From positions 35,411,436 to 35,475,435 of the forward strand of contig NC_087068.1 in NCBI RefSeq assembly GCF_963678635.1: a DNA stretch of 64,000 nucleotides, written 5' to 3'. Both the position numbers and the translations under genes were made by a program. Shown piece after piece: positions 13,104-25,242 of the stretch (the stretch's first letter is position 1; the number at the start of each line of letters is the position of its first letter). The notes under the pieces are model-generated. The model saw only the letters and a list, made by a program, of their open reading frames with translations, did not search any database and was not told the origin of the DNA. The DNA comes from Symsagittifera roscoffensis. Lineage: Eukaryota; Xenacoelomorpha; Acoela; Convolutidae.

Positions 13104-13676
13104 ATGATGTTATCAATGAAGGAAAAGTTGGACCAATTAATCGAGCATCATGGCATAGAGACAGTGCAAACTTCAGGTGCTAACATTACAAATTCCCCGA
13201 ATAACCAGCCAACCTTAAGCCCCCAAATTCAAACTCAAACTGAGACCAAACTGTTAACGCCGAGCCAAACCTGCATAACTGAAGAAACAGAAGAAATCAG
13301 TGAACCCACAGGAAAAGAAAACACCATAAGCCAAACGGAGTCGGAAGCAGACATCGACACAAATGTCCATAAATCAGATTTGACAAGCAATGGTGACTTG
13401 GGGAATTTCGACTCCGACAAAGGAAACAACCGCTTGCCAAGCAAAAGAAATCCACCGGCCTCGAGTTCTGACTCGCTGGACGATTTAAGTTTATATTGCG
13501 ATCTGGAGTTGGAATCTAACAAGAGCAAGGTGGTGCACTGTGCCAGCTGTAGTTGCCACAGCCGCAAGCAATCCCCCAAACTGAGCTTCCACTATCTGGA
13601 CAAAGACACTGCATCCACTTGCATCAATTTGTCCTCCAATGGGCTGAAGAGTCATGACAACGAAACTGCAGTTTGA
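13104..13676 (+). CDS. Terminal coding exon of an unidentified protein with a PDZ-ligand-like C-terminus
   Basis: A 190-codon open frame, distinctly less AT-rich than its surroundings and with coding-like codon use, follows a plausible splice acceptor (GCGTTTAG ending at 13103) and ends at TGA 13674-13676. The first residues (about 1-17) form an amphipathic, charged segment that could extend a helix. The rest is a low-complexity, Ser/Thr/Asn/Glu-rich, probably disordered tail, with a Cys/His patch (CASCSCH) near residue 148. The last four residues, ETAV, fit the class I PDZ ligand consensus, typical of the cytoplasmic tails of channels and receptors. I do not recognise the family. Phase 0 is required at the upstream junction, so the exon cannot join directly to the weak candidate at 7306-7363. 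A single-exon gene starting at 13104 is less likely but possible. Confidence 0.55.
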   Translation: MMLSMKEKLDQLIEHHGIETVQTSGANITNSPNNQPTLSPQIQTQTETKLLTPSQTCITEETEEISEPTGKENTISQTESEADIDTNVHKSDLTSNGDLGNFDSDKGNNRLPSKRNPPASSSDSLDDLSLYCDLELESNKSKVVHCASCSCHSRKQSPKLSFHYLDKDTASTCINLSSNGLKSHDNETAV

Positions 13677-16600
13677 TAAAAAAAATTGTTGAGTTAAATT
13701 CAAAATATTTTTATGTCACAGAATTTAAAGTTTAGAAAACATAAATTTGCCCTTTTTCGTCGAAACCAATTATTTTGGAAACAACGAATTTTCAATTTTT
13801 TAAGAGCAAATTGTTCTTAAAATCCAGAACAACTAGCTATATTTGCTTGTTGCAGAATCCGCAACAAAACAAATGTGCCGACAAAATTTACGTTACAGGT
13901 ATTTGTACGCGGAATCCACGGAACTTTTGTAAGTGGAATCCAATTTCGTTTTGGAACAAGTTTAACGATTTGTCTCTGGAATCCAAGAAAATTGACACAA
14001 AATTGTGCGCCTATCTAGTGTACAGTTTGGCCTCGTAATGACGTGATAACAAAATTGCTTGCCATTCAGTTTAAATGCCATAACTCGTGTGTTGTATACA
14101 TATGAAAAATTGCATGAAATTTGCATGACAAATAGTATTCCATGCAATAGAACTGTTTGACTCGCATCCTTCCCCAAAATAAGAAATATTTTTTTAGAGC
14201 GGATGCAGGAATTATTATCATCCAGTCAAATTTGATATATGTTGGTTCTGTAGTTTATGAGAAAATGAAAATAATCCAAAAAAATTGATCATGAATTCCC
14301 ACTTAAGTGATAAAAAGTAAAAGGTGAAGTGAAAAAACACTAGCGGAATATCCAATTTCTTGTGAAGCGGTCCCTTTGACTAACAATACCTGAGAAAATT
14401 TTTTTTTTCAAAAATTGCATGCAAAAATTTGTATAAACGTCTCAAAAATCTTTAAAAAAAACCAGATCCCAAACTTAAAACAAAACAGACCACAAACAAA
14501 AAGCAAATGCCAGATCTTTGGAAAGAAAGAGGGTACCGTATTATTACAATAAGCTGAGTTTGCGTGAAAATCAAAATTTTCACGACCAATTCCTTTTGAA
14601 ACAAGTAAATACAATTGAAAAACTCGCATTTGAAAGTGCGCAACACAAGTTGACAAAACTAATATAGTATAAGTTGAACCCGTTTAACCAAAAAAAGTAA
14701 GAATCAAAGTTGGTAAATTTGCAAACTACAGAACAAATTTTAATTATAATAAAAAAATGTTTCAGCCAAAAACTTAAAAAGCAAAGTATCGAAAAAGAGC
14801 CAATTGACAATCAAACTAGATAAAACCTGTTGCATTTTTAAAAAAAAATTTGAAAAACAGCAGATACAAAATATAAATGCTGCAGACATTTTTTCTATCA
14901 ATATATTACAAAAAATTGAGTATCACGTCAAATGAACAAGAACTTAGTTTGATTGAAAATTCAAGAAATTGCGTCTGTCAGCAGAATTGATTACTTCAGC
15001 AAATTTTTTCTTTTTTTATCAAGCCGACTTAGTTTTGAAATAACTAACAATATTTTTTTCTTAATAGTTTTTATTTGTTAAGTTTTTGAGTCGCTGATGC
15101 GCCCTTGTATTGTATCTATCCCTCTGAAACTGCTTTGTGGTTATGCAGATTTTGAATATATTCAGTCAAATTGAACAGAAAAACGCGAGGCAAGTTGGAA
15201 AACGACAAAAAAACTACGAAAAAAAAAGAAAACGAATTTTTCATTTTTTAGAAAAAAAAACCAGCAGGTGTCGAGGAACACAAACATCAGCATCAAATAA
15301 ACTTTCTTTCGTTCAAACAAAATTTACAAAATGGCAAACGGAACAGTTGTCATAAAAAAATTTAGAGTTGTTTTATTCCAAAATGTGAAACTTTTATACC
15401 TCATCCCCAAAGGGAACAAATAAACTTGCAGAAAACTCAACTTTTCCTATAAAAAACACAAGACCCGACCCGGATCTGAAGTTCAGGCAATAAAGTGTAA
15501 ACTCTAATAGTAGTAATAAAAAGGCCCCTGGAGGTTGTTTAGTTTTAGTAATAAAGCAGTTTTAAGACAAGTAATTTACGGGGAAAAGTCTAGTGTCCGA
15601 AAACACTTCACTGGCTCTCAAGCATGAAAACAAACATTCAATGAAATGAAAACTAACTGAAATTCGAGAAAAACTTTTCAATTGGCGATCCTTAGATATG
15701 AGAAGCTCAATTTGCGATAACTAGATCAAAAGGTAAGATTTGGTTTTGCATTATAATTTCAATTTTTAAATCTGTTTTTTAAACTTTTTTGCGCCATTTG
15801 CATGTATCTTAGAAAAATCCAAAATGTGCATTTTTTTGTTGCCAAATAATTGTAATGGATGAAAACAAAACATGCAAACTTCAAGTCACAAAAAATGAGC
15901 ATGATAAAAACCTTACGACTTTGCATAAAAAATGCAAAATGAAAAATATTTTCTGTAAAAATAGTTGTTCTGCCGTCCTCAAAAAATTCAGGGGCGGATT
16001 TAAGTATTCGACTCCTTCACCAACCATAGGTTGCCCTTCTGTTATTAGTTTATGACATCCATTCATTTCCGTCCAAACAACTCTTAAAATTGGTGTATAT
16101 CTATTCTAATTTTGGTTGGGAGCGAGTGCCAAAATAAGGCCCAAAATTTTTTAAATCTGCCTGCGGTGCAACAAGTTTTGGCAAAATATGGTATTCAATT
16201 GAGTTACGGAATCAATTTGGTCGCCTTAAAAAATCTTTAAATTTTATTTAAATGTCTCATTTTTGATTCCGTTCAGAATAAAAAAAATGTATGGCTACTC
16301 TGAAAGTTCTAATCAACCAAATTGAACTTTAATTTTTAAATTGACCCTTTGAATTGATTTCCAGCATGCAGAAACTCTTGAACGCATTTCAACTTACATC
16401 CCAATTCATACGAGATTCACACATTCGAGAACTCTAAAGATCCGAATAAAAACCCCGGGTTGACCAATACTTCTTATCATACTATTTCCATTATGTAAAA
16501 TTTCTTGTCCTTTAATTTTATACAAGCCCATACGTACAAAAAAATTGTATGAAATCTCTATTATAAGCATTTTACCGTATATAAAAATTGTTTGATAGGT

Positions 16601-16900
16601 GTTTTTCCATAAACCATCTTTTTTTTTTCTTAACTTAATTCCAGAAAACTTTGGCTAGTGTTTGTAACCGAACGCAAGTGACAAAGATCTTGGTTTACTC
16701 AAAGCACCAAAGCTTGAACTCTCTTGCATTTATAATGCATAGAAAACAATCTGATTTCTCTTAGAGCTGTCTTTCACAAATCATATAACGAAAGTATCAC
16801 ACTTTTAAATTTTGGCAAAATTTTTCAACGATGATTAAAGGTTGTTAGCGAAATCTCCGAAAGACGACAAATAAAAATCAATTCTATAACAAAATAATAA
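13677..16900. other. AT-rich non-coding DNA downstream of the terminal exon
   Basis: No gene seen. Open frames here are driven by poly-T or poly-A and have no recognisable domain. Confidence 0.5.
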
Positions 16901-18580
16901 ATACGCTCATTTTTCGTTTTTACTCCCTTTTTGTTTCGATTTTGTATAGGGTAGTTTAAAACTAATTGCTAAGATTGTATGATTTGCGTTTATAGTTTTA
17001 ACCTCATTATCAAATGACTTAAATTTCTGAGATGGTTTTAACCTTGCGACAGTGAAATGACCTTGAAAAGGATATCCAGTTTTTAAAATTGCGTCTGAAG
17101 TGTTAAAAAGCTATGCAAAATGTTCGAAGTCCACAACTTCGAAACAAGTTTGATTCAACAACCATCTGCAATGAAATTTTCAGAACAAAAGAAAACATGA
17201 AATGACAAAAAAGCAAACTCTAAACTTCAACCAATTATTTTGTATCAGTTTAGCTGGAAGCTTGAAAATAATTTATGACGTTGCCCAAGAAAGCTTTTAA
17301 AAAAATCTATTGGAGGTCCTAAATAATTCTGACATTCAAGCTGAAATTTGTTAGAAAATATTTTTTGAAGTTTAGTTCGCGTTTGCATTTTTGCCGGCCT
17401 TAATGTTTTTATTTTAAAAATTACATGTAAAAATGCTGCTGTCTGAAAAAAAATTCTTGAAAATAGGCAATAATTAAATTCTCCAAAAAAGCGCAATCGT
17501 TTTGCATTGCTCCTTGGACAGTCAAAGCAGTTTTGAAATTCGGTTGCAGTTTGAACCATTCGCGGTCTCAAGATCAGAATTATTTCAAAAATTTAAGACA
17601 TCTTCCGATAAATTTGTTGCAACCTATAGTTAATGCCAACTTTTTGGCAATATCGGATACCTTAATCAATTATATTGGTCAAAAACTATAGATTTTTTGG
17701 TTAATGAGTTTTTTGTACCCGGCCTATACTTGTAGAAATTGGCGAAATATTAACAATTTGATGTCAAAATGAGCCGTTATAGGTTGATTAATTTTGTTTA
17801 GTTTCGTTGAACGAAAAAAATATTGCCAACAGTTTGGTATTAGTTATATGAAACTTATATAGCTTTTAACAAATTTAACAAAACGTCTAAAATTTCTGAA
17901 GTATTTCTGAGATTGGGAATGTGAAAAAGAGTTTGAAATATAATTAATAGCAAAAATTTGAGCATGCAGATATAATTAAAATGAGCAATCTGGTAATTTT
18001 GAGCAGTGTTGCATGCAATTTTGCATTTTTAGGTAACGTTGAGTCATATTTTATGTATGAAAAATTAGCTTTAGCATGCAAAAGTTTTTTGAAGTAGGTC
18101 ATTTTCTCTCTTTAATTAATTTTGTTCTAATTTTTTGCAACTCTCAATACAACTGAATTTTCAAAATTGCGTTTGAACTATCAAAAGAGCAAACCAAAAT
18201 AACTACGGTTTTTCAGAGATCAGTTTTTTTTTGAATGAGTTCAAGCCCCAAACTTCAAAAATTTCATTCAGCAGCAACCTCAAATGCAGTTTTTTAATGG
18301 AAAAAACTCATAAGCCAGTTTCTCAGACAGAAAATATGTTTCAAGGTCAACTAAAGTTTCAAATTTGCATACAAAAATTTCTTAAATTTGGCAGATAGCT
18401 CTTTTTAATTAATTTTGTCTGTTGCAATTTTTTGCTACTAATTATTTCAACTTCTTATAGAGAGCTGCAAAAAAATTGGACAGTAAAGTTATTTTTTTTG
18501 TCCAAAATTTAACACTGCAAAACAAGCACTCCACAATGACATGCCATGAAAATTTCTAGGACCAAAAGGAACGGTGGAAA
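16901..18580. repeat. Diverged dispersed repeat copies
   Basis: Segments near 17070-17190 and 18160-18300 align loosely with each other, sharing AAAATTGCGT, AACTTC and GCAATG/GCAGC-type words in the same order. The combination TTAATTAATTTTGT plus TTTTTTGCAA recurs near 18110 and 18400. Related words occur again near 21890-22010. These look like old copies of an unidentified interspersed repeat; boundaries could not be set by eye. Confidence 0.3.
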
Positions 18581-19411
18581 GACAATCTATTTTATTCCAA
18601 TCTACCCCTTGCCATTCAACACGATGCCCTTCTACCCTAAAAACTAATCTCCCTAATGCCTATCTACCATAAGCCAATCTACCCCACTCCTCAAATATTT
18701 CGTGATTTTGATATAGGCAACATAAATATTCTATTTGGGATAAAATTTAGTCCAGATTGGCAATTTTGAACCCGCATTACTTCAAAATATGGGATCAATT
18801 CAGAAATCCCACCGTAATGATTACCTCAGCTATCTCCTTCCCTCTGCAAAACAAATGGTAAAACTTAATAAAAGGTGCAATAACTATCTGCTTGCTTTTG
18901 ATATGTTAAAAGCACGCAATGATTAGACCAATTGAAGTTTATTTTGAATGAATGCCGTGAATTTTTTTTTTTTTAAAATTACAATTTTAGTTTGTTTTTA
19001 AATTTAAGTTAGAAGAAGCAAGTTAGAAGAAGGACATCTACTTTATTCCGATATATTCTCTGAAATTCTACCCTATAAATTTTTTCCCTATGCCAATCTA
19101 GCGTAACGACTAGTTTATGACGGAATGATGACAGAACACAGCAATCGCTTCAGTCAAGTCAACGTGTTGCGAGCTTGCAAACAGACAGTAAGGCTCAAAC
19201 TCACAGTAAAACAAAAAATAAAGCCGGTGATTGCCGCAAAGCGACAATGCTCATCCACTGGCGACCTTAAAATGAGATAGTCAGCTCAGTTATCTATTGA
19301 ACTGTTTATAGAAAATATGGTACATTGGCATAGAATAGAATGGAATTTAGGTGGATTAGATTAGAGCATAACGTCATAAAGTAAATTGATTTAGGGTAGA
19401 TTGCCATTTAA
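18581..19411. mobile_element. Presumptive non-autonomous element with motif-built inverted ends
   Basis: The left 115 bases contain many copies of the words CAATCTACC, CTACCCTA and CTAATC. The right 90 bases (about 19320-19411) contain the same words inverted (GGTAGATTG, GGTGGATTAGATTAG). A further internal copy in left orientation lies at 19030-19100. The interior has no long reading frame. The architecture matches the 4502-5505 element although the motif differs. Confidence 0.45.
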
Positions 19412-19526
19412 TCAAACGAGAACATTATTTAACATAGAGGAAAAGCAGAGCGTCGCATCTTTTGCAATAAAACACAACAATAAACAAAATATCAATAAAA
19501 AAAAGTTGAAAGAAAATCTTAGTTTA

Positions 19527-19678
19527 TCAACACTTAACTCATCAGAAGTTCATTTTTAGTTAACTCAGAAGAAGTGCAGTAGAAATTCAGTAAAATTAGT
19601 TAACTCAGTTGAAGTTCTATCAACACTTAACTCGTAGTCTATCAACACAAACTTTGCCTCAGTAGAAGTTGATTTTAG
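19527..19678. repeat. Degenerate minisatellite
   Basis: The words TATCAACACTTAACTC, TTAGTTAACTCAG and AGAAGTT recur three to four times with variable spacing. No coding frame. Confidence 0.5.
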
Positions 19679-20013
19679 ACAAAAATGCCAGGCATTTGAA
19701 CGTAAGATTAAGAAGCCCATCTCCATTTATCAATCAGCTCACAAAACATTGGTTGTATTCAGCAATCAGCAAGCTATTTAAGCAAGGAAACTTGAATAGC
19801 TTGAGTGATTCCAAATAGTAAATCTGTTTCCAAATTTTCAACTTTGACGAGGCAAGCTATTCATGCAAGCTATATAGCTTTATAATTTTAACACAGTGGT
19901 GAAACTGAACTTCGCAAACACTTGCGAGAACACGATCAAAAAGCAGCTCTATGAAAGTAAATCATTAAGTTTAAAAAGTAAACCTCGAATTAGCAAAAAC
20001 ACGGCAACGGGTC

Positions 20014-20078
20014 GGATTTGAATCTGCAACCTTCTGCAACCAAGTGATTTTGCCTCTCGCGCACAAACCACTCAGCCA
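20014..20078 (-). repeat. tRNA-derived repeat with both Pol III promoter boxes
   Basis: On the minus strand it has a perfect A box, TGGCTGAGTGG (plus-strand 20068-20078), and a perfect B box, GATTCAAATCC (plus-strand about 20015-20025), about 42 bases apart, followed by a T5 run that could terminate Pol III. The A box resembles those of tRNA-Ser and tRNA-Leu. The stems do not form a clean cloverleaf, so a tRNA pseudogene or tRNA-derived SINE head is likelier than a working tRNA. Confidence 0.5.
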
Positions 20079-20097
20079 CGCAAGCTTAACAACCGAC

Positions 20098-21404
20098 AAA
20101 CACTGGTCACTTATAAAACAGTTATATATGCCAATAAATTGCCAATGGGATTCACCGCCTAATACAAATAGACTCAATTTGCCAGTAATATTTTGAAATA
20201 CAACAAACTGAAGGCATCCACTCTAACTTTGCATATAACAAATTGCAGAGCATAAAGCTACTTTGAATAATTTAAGCTTTTCAAAAAAAATTTTTTGATA
20301 TATATTCAGTTCGAAAATTTCGAAATTGAGTTTTCATTTTTGTTAAGTCGTTTTATATATATCACTTTGTTCAGCTTAGTTGGTGAATTAAAATTGCATC
20401 AACTGCATTAACTTTTTACTATTCGAATGCCAAAGCACATGTTATGAAAAAGCTGTTTATGTGCCTTAAAAGTGGCATCAATCTTTGCGACTCATGTTGG
20501 AAAAAAAGAAAGTTCGTACTAATATACTCGCATCGCAAGAGTAATTACTTGAATGATTTTATCAGAAGATTTAAAAATTGGTTCAAGCTGAAATACCTTT
20601 AAAATTTTTTTAAAAGTTTATATTATTTCATACCTTAGACCCATTTGCAAAATTGATTTTTTTGAGCAGGTCAATCTAACGATGAATCTCTTGAAATAAT
20701 TTAATTTTTTTCATAGTGAATCGATTTGCTTTTGCATGAAGTTAAAGCTTTCATCGGCAAGCAAGTAGCCTAAGAAAATCACTCGAGTGATGAAACTTGG
20801 AAATTTAGAGACAGTACATGGATCGATTCGCAAACAAGAACTGTTTTTTTTAGCAAAAAATTAAAGCGATGAACTGCAAAATCTTTTAAGGTTATCTCCT
20901 TGCGTGATTAAGCTCGCAAAGGTTTTGAAACACTTAATCGCGTGAATCGGCTCGCAATTGTTTTCGGGTAGATTAATTTCAAAATAATTCATATCTTATG
21001 GCATAGCTAAGCAGTTCACAAAAAAATTAAGTCTTTCGATGCAATTAAGTCTTTCGAGTTTTTTTAAAGCTAAGTATTGAAGCAATGAAATAAATCGACC
21101 TCCCTCTAGAGCGAATCGGTTCGCTAAAAATAAGTTTTGAAGGCAAATCAATCACTCGCTGAAATTTTAAATTATTTCAAGTTACCTCAATGAGCGAAGT
21201 ACTTCGGGATAAGTAATCAATTCATGAAACTTTACAATCTTCCATGTAATCAAGCCATTTAAGCAATAAAATTTTCATCGATTCAAGCGATCTTTTAAAG
21301 CGATGACACTTCACAATATTTCAAAGTTCTTTGGTAAGTAAGATTGTATCGCAAAAAAAGTTTGTTGTTCAAGTGGCCTATGAAAACAACTTCAATTGCA
21401 TACA
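20098..21404. other. AT-rich non-coding DNA
   Basis: No gene seen. Repeated phrases such as ATCGATTCGCAA, AAAGCGATGAA and AAGTCTTTCGA hint at a very diverged tandem repeat (about 20690-21330), too degraded to delimit. Confidence 0.4.
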
Positions 21405-21612
21405 TGCTGAAAAAAATTGGCCTGGGATTCGAACCCTAGAACTTGGGGTGTAACGGCGACCACGTTACCTCTAGGCCCAGTGAAAAAGCACTCGAAGCTT
21501 TCAAGCTTCAATAACATAACATGTGATAAAAACAAAAAAGATTTGTATGAAAAGTTATTACCAGAAAAAAATCTAGTTCCCGATGACAAGAAACTTGCTT
21601 TTGCAAGTGTAA
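21405..21612 (-). repeat. tRNA-headed dispersed repeat, copy 1
   Basis: Aligns over its whole length with 24023-24235. One end, on the minus strand, is a tRNA-like block with a perfect B box (GGTTCGAATCC, plus-strand 21425-21435), five to six pairable acceptor bases and a following T7 run. The rest is AT-rich sequence conserved between the two copies. Because the conserved flank lies on the 5' side of the tRNA-like part, this could be a duplicated tRNA locus rather than a classical SINE. Confidence 0.5.
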
Positions 21613-22194
21613 TAAGTTGCAAGATTTGAAACTGATGGAATTAATTAAAACGCGCAATCTGCCAATTTCAAACAAACTTTGAGTTTTCCTGTGGTCTTAA
21701 GACGTAAATGTTGTCAGCAAAAACGGTCTATAACAAGAAGCAAGAAATTGGAACAGAATTTGAAAAAAAAAGAGCAATGACCTGTAATAAGGAGCAAAAA
21801 CTTTGGACAGAAAACATTCATTATTCTAATTGATGTATAGCACCAAAGTCAATTTTTCATATGGAATTTGTGTCTCAAAATTGTCTGAAACATTGAAACT
21901 GTATGCAATTATCTATCAAAAACGAAACAAGCAGTTTTTAATTAACTTCGTCTGTCCCAACGTTACGCAACTTAACTCTCTAAATTTCATAAGTTTTTTG
22001 CATGCAAAAACCCCAGTTTTTGGCTCCGAAATCAATAAAAATAACTTAAGGAGTGCTGCACAAAACAGTACAGAAAATGGAAACACTCACATTGCAAAAT
22101 TCAATTGCCTTTGAACGATTATTAGTTTATGTCGTGAACTACATTCTAAGTTTCAAGTATACAATTGTGGTTTTTTTTCAGTTTCAGTTCCATT

Positions 22195-22505
22195 TCAGAT
22201 GGGTTTGTACAGCAGTGTTGTGACATATTTCTGTTGGAATCTGTGGGTAGCTGACAAAACCATCACTCCGTCCTTGATTGAGAGAGCGTACAGGTGGTTC
22301 AACATGACATGATTGGGCTCAGGTAGTAAGGAGGGTTCACACTGCACTGATATGTCTTTGTTCAAAATGACCTGCAGCAGTTGAGGTGGGAGGGAGGGAG
22401 GTGCGTTGGGGATTCCGAGGTCGAACGCGTGTTTCGAAGGGATCACCTGACCGTACTCGCCCGGCGGACTGGAACTGAGCTGGTCTTTACTGTCTAACTC
22501 AAGAG
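22195..22505 (-). CDS. PRKAB: AMPK beta exon 4 (ASC domain and stop)
   Basis: The acceptor GTTTCAG precedes ALELDSKDQ. The exon ends YVTTLLYKPI and TGA at 22197-22195, matching the highly conserved C-terminus of the family. Confidence 0.95.
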
Positions 22506-25242
22506 CTGAAACGAAGTTATAACAAAACACTTGATTTCATAATTAGGAAAAAATTTACCAGAACAGATGATTTTAATGATTATGCTTTCATTAATCTAGA
22601 TTGTTCGACAGATCCTCAGAAAAAATCCTTCAGCCTAACTCTCATGTTGCTATCTGTTTCACCTTGCAATCAAATTGACTGAAAATTAGGCATGGGTCTT
22701 GAGATCACGCTAATTGCATAAAATTTCTCAATAGAGCTTCTCAATGAAAAAATTAAGTTAGGAAATGGGTCAAATTATGGGGTAATTGTAAGACTTTACC
22801 TTGGAACACGTCGAAGTCTGACTTCTTTACATCTACCACATTATTCAGAGTGCCCTGATCATTGGGCACTGTCGGTGCATTCGGGTCATTTCTCCACTCC
22901 CCATCCACATAATACTTGAACTCGTGGTGACCTGAAATAAACCATTAGATGTGAGCAATAATTCACATAGGATTAACATACGAGGCTCAAAATACTGCCG
23001 ATTTTGGCCAACTTGGTTAAAAACTAATTAGCAACATGTTTCTGACTAGTTCATCTAAGTTACTCTTTTTTTTATAATTCAATTTTCGAAGACAACTGTA
23101 GTTATTTCGACTAATTTAAGAGCTTTCTAAGCATTCACCTTCCTCACCCCACGTGTAAAAAAAATGAAACAATTTTTTTTGAAAAAGGGAAAACGCCATG
23201 GACTGCGATGGGAACTTTCTGTGCCACTTTTGAAGCACCCGGCTAAAATCGAATTTCAGAAAAGCGTCAAGATAGGATTCGAACTCTCGCGGTATTTATA
23301 CGATCGCCAGAACGGCTCTTTTTTTCTTTTTCACCACGTCACAACTTCTCATTATTGTAAAGGTAATCAACTTTGTAAAAATGTGAATACGAATGGAAGG
23401 TAAAATCTGAGATTAAAGGTTTGTATTGTACTTTTTAGCCGATATTTCAACTTTATACAAAAAGGTGAAGCGGAGTTTTGCATCACTTGGAATACCACGC
23501 AAGCTAGCAAATAGGAAATTACAAAATAGAAAGCAAAAAAAATGGGGAAAATGAAACTTTTTAGGGAATTAAAAACAATTCCAGAAAGCTGACAATACTC
23601 AGGTAGACGCCCATTGAGCCGAAAACAAAAAAACGCCAAAAGAAATCATTGTCATAAAAATTTTTCGAGCAATTATGTTTTAACACTTGGAACTTTTGAA
23701 ACACAAACTACTTAATTTTTTTCCTTAAAATCAATCATTAAAATCCCTTAAAGCAACACACAAATAAAGGCAGCTAAGCAAAAAAAAGATAATCGGAAAA
23801 CCTTCAGGCCGAATAAAGCGTTCAAGTGCAAAAAAAAACAAGAGAAAGAAAATAAACCAAGTCAGGGCTATTGAATCAAAAACACTTGCATCTGTGATGA
23901 AAATTGCTAACCGCACAGAAAAATTTCACAACGCTGCAACTAAACCAACAAAAACATGAGCAGACAACGAAAGCCCGACAATTAATTTTTCTTGAAAACT
24001 TTTCTTTTTTCAATTTCATACATACTGAAAAAAAAAGTTGGGTCAGGGACTCGAACCCCAAAACTTAGGGTGTAAAGGCAACCATGAGACCTCTATGCCA
24101 AGAGGGAAAACACTTGACCATTGTTAAGGTTCAGTAATATAGCAAGTTGGAAAAGACAGTAAGATTTTTAAGAAAAGTTGTTTACGGGCAAAAAAAACTG
24201 GCAGATCCTCATTTCAAGATCCTTGCTTTTGTATGTTTAGAAATTCTTAAATTATACTTTTGCGGGATGAAAAAACTCATTTGCAATTAGGAAAGCTTGA
24301 GCGAATGAACTTTGTAGTCAGCGAAAGTTAATTGTGGTCAGAAAACAAATTTCAGACATGATGACAACACTACAACGTCTAATTTCCCATAACTGTAGTT
24401 TCGCATAGAAGTCTTAATTCACTTTTTTACTTGTCTAGTTTGCTATTTGTCTTATTTCCTAGGCCCTTATGCTTCTGTTTATTCAACACTTTAAACAAAT
24501 ACCCTCGGGCAAATCTATTATGCCGACAAAATCATCTGTGCTCTTGTTCAAGGGAATCTTTTTTGACCAGTTGTTGAAACTACCCACGATGTCCACGCTT
24601 CTTCCACCCTGTGTCCATCGAAACACAATCGGGAGAGCATCACTCGAAAACTCGGGACACAAATCGTCCCCTTGATTAACTGCAACACTAAAAACAGACC
24701 TAATAATGGAACGCAAAGCAGTTTTCGGCAGAATAACATCCAGTCCAAACTTATCTCATCAAAATTTCATTGGCATACTTCGACCACAATGGTGCTATTG
24801 AATCTCAAAAAAATGTTTTACCAATGCAGCTTGTTTGATTTTGTTAACTTCAGTTTTACCGACTTAACTTTTTCGCATTATTTACCGCGACCGGATCTTA
24901 AAATTCAAATTTTATTTATTTTGTTTACCAGTATCGGTAGAATACAGAAGTTCAAAAACATCAGAAATTGCCGGAGGTCGATTCACTAAAAGTTATAATC
25001 TATATAAATCTGAATATTTTCTTCGAGGACAGACCAATAGTTCAAACGTCTTGCTTCTGCTACCTAATGGTGCTATTTAAATGGACTTGTGTGAAAAAAA
25101 AAACATACCTTCGGGATGGCGATTCTGCCCCTGACTCATCCAAATATGACCTCAATTGCATTTCAAATGCCAACTGATTGGCAGGCTCAAATGGACCTGC
25201 CAAAGCCTCCAGTCGATCGCGTTTGGACGAGCTATTTCCCAT
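22195..25242 (-). CDS. PRKAB: AMP-activated protein kinase beta subunit, four exons
   Basis: Coding segments in transcript order are 25242-25109, 24687-24503, 22931-22800 and 22505-22195; together they give 762 bases, 253 aa plus stop. All introns are GT-AG and phases agree (2, 1, 1). The protein starts MGNSSSKRDR, an N-myristoylation type start as in known beta subunits. Residues about 65-150 form the glycogen-binding CBM48 domain, with W69 and the GSFNNW motif at 80-85, then DLPEG and YYVDGEW. The C-terminal ASC domain has SPPGEYGQ, LPPQLLQVILN, LLPEPNHVMLNHLY and ends YVTTLLYKPI. This subunit scaffolds the catalytic alpha and regulatory gamma subunits of the cytosolic energy sensor and targets it to glycogen. 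The length is near the usual 260-270 residues. A repeat carrying a LINE sits about 250 bases upstream of the start, and the start region is duplicated at 28146. Confidence 0.95.
22800..22931 (-). CDS. PRKAB: AMPK beta exon 3 (second half of CBM48)
   Basis: The acceptor TTTATTTCAG precedes codons for GHHEFKYYVDGEW. The exon continues to VKKSDFDVFQ and ends CCAAG|GTAAAG. Phase 1 on both sides. Confidence 0.94.
23275..23285 (-). promoter_or_regulatory. B-box-like sequence in AMPK intron 2
   Basis: AGTTCGAATCC on the minus strand matches the Pol III B box at ten of eleven positions. No convincing A box is seen; probably a remnant of a tRNA-derived repeat. Confidence 0.3.
24023..24235 (-). repeat. 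tRNA-headed dispersed repeat, copy 2 (in AMPK intron 2)
   Basis: Second copy of the 21405-21612 repeat, with the same order of tRNA-like block (perfect B box GGTTCGAGTCC, plus-strand 24047-24057), T run and AT-rich conserved flank. It lies in the long intron 2 in the same orientation as the gene. Confidence 0.5.
24503..24687 (-). CDS. PRKAB: AMPK beta exon 2 (first half of CBM48)
   Basis: The acceptor TTTTTAG at 24688-24694 is needed to keep the frame; the nearer TTGCAG would create an immediate stop. It encodes residues 45-106, including RWTQGG and GSFNNW, and ends CCCGAGG|GTATTT. Confidence 0.93.
25109..25242 (-). CDS. PRKAB: AMPK beta exon 1 (N-terminus)
   Basis: Start codon at 25242-25240, then 44 codons plus two bases. 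The donor is AG|GTATGT. A frame open upstream of this ATG encodes nothing resembling the family, and MGNSSS is the expected myristoylated start. Confidence 0.93.

Noticed and set aside
13235-13579. Minus-strand frame opposite the terminal exon
   Set aside because: Antisense shadow of the plus-strand coding exon.
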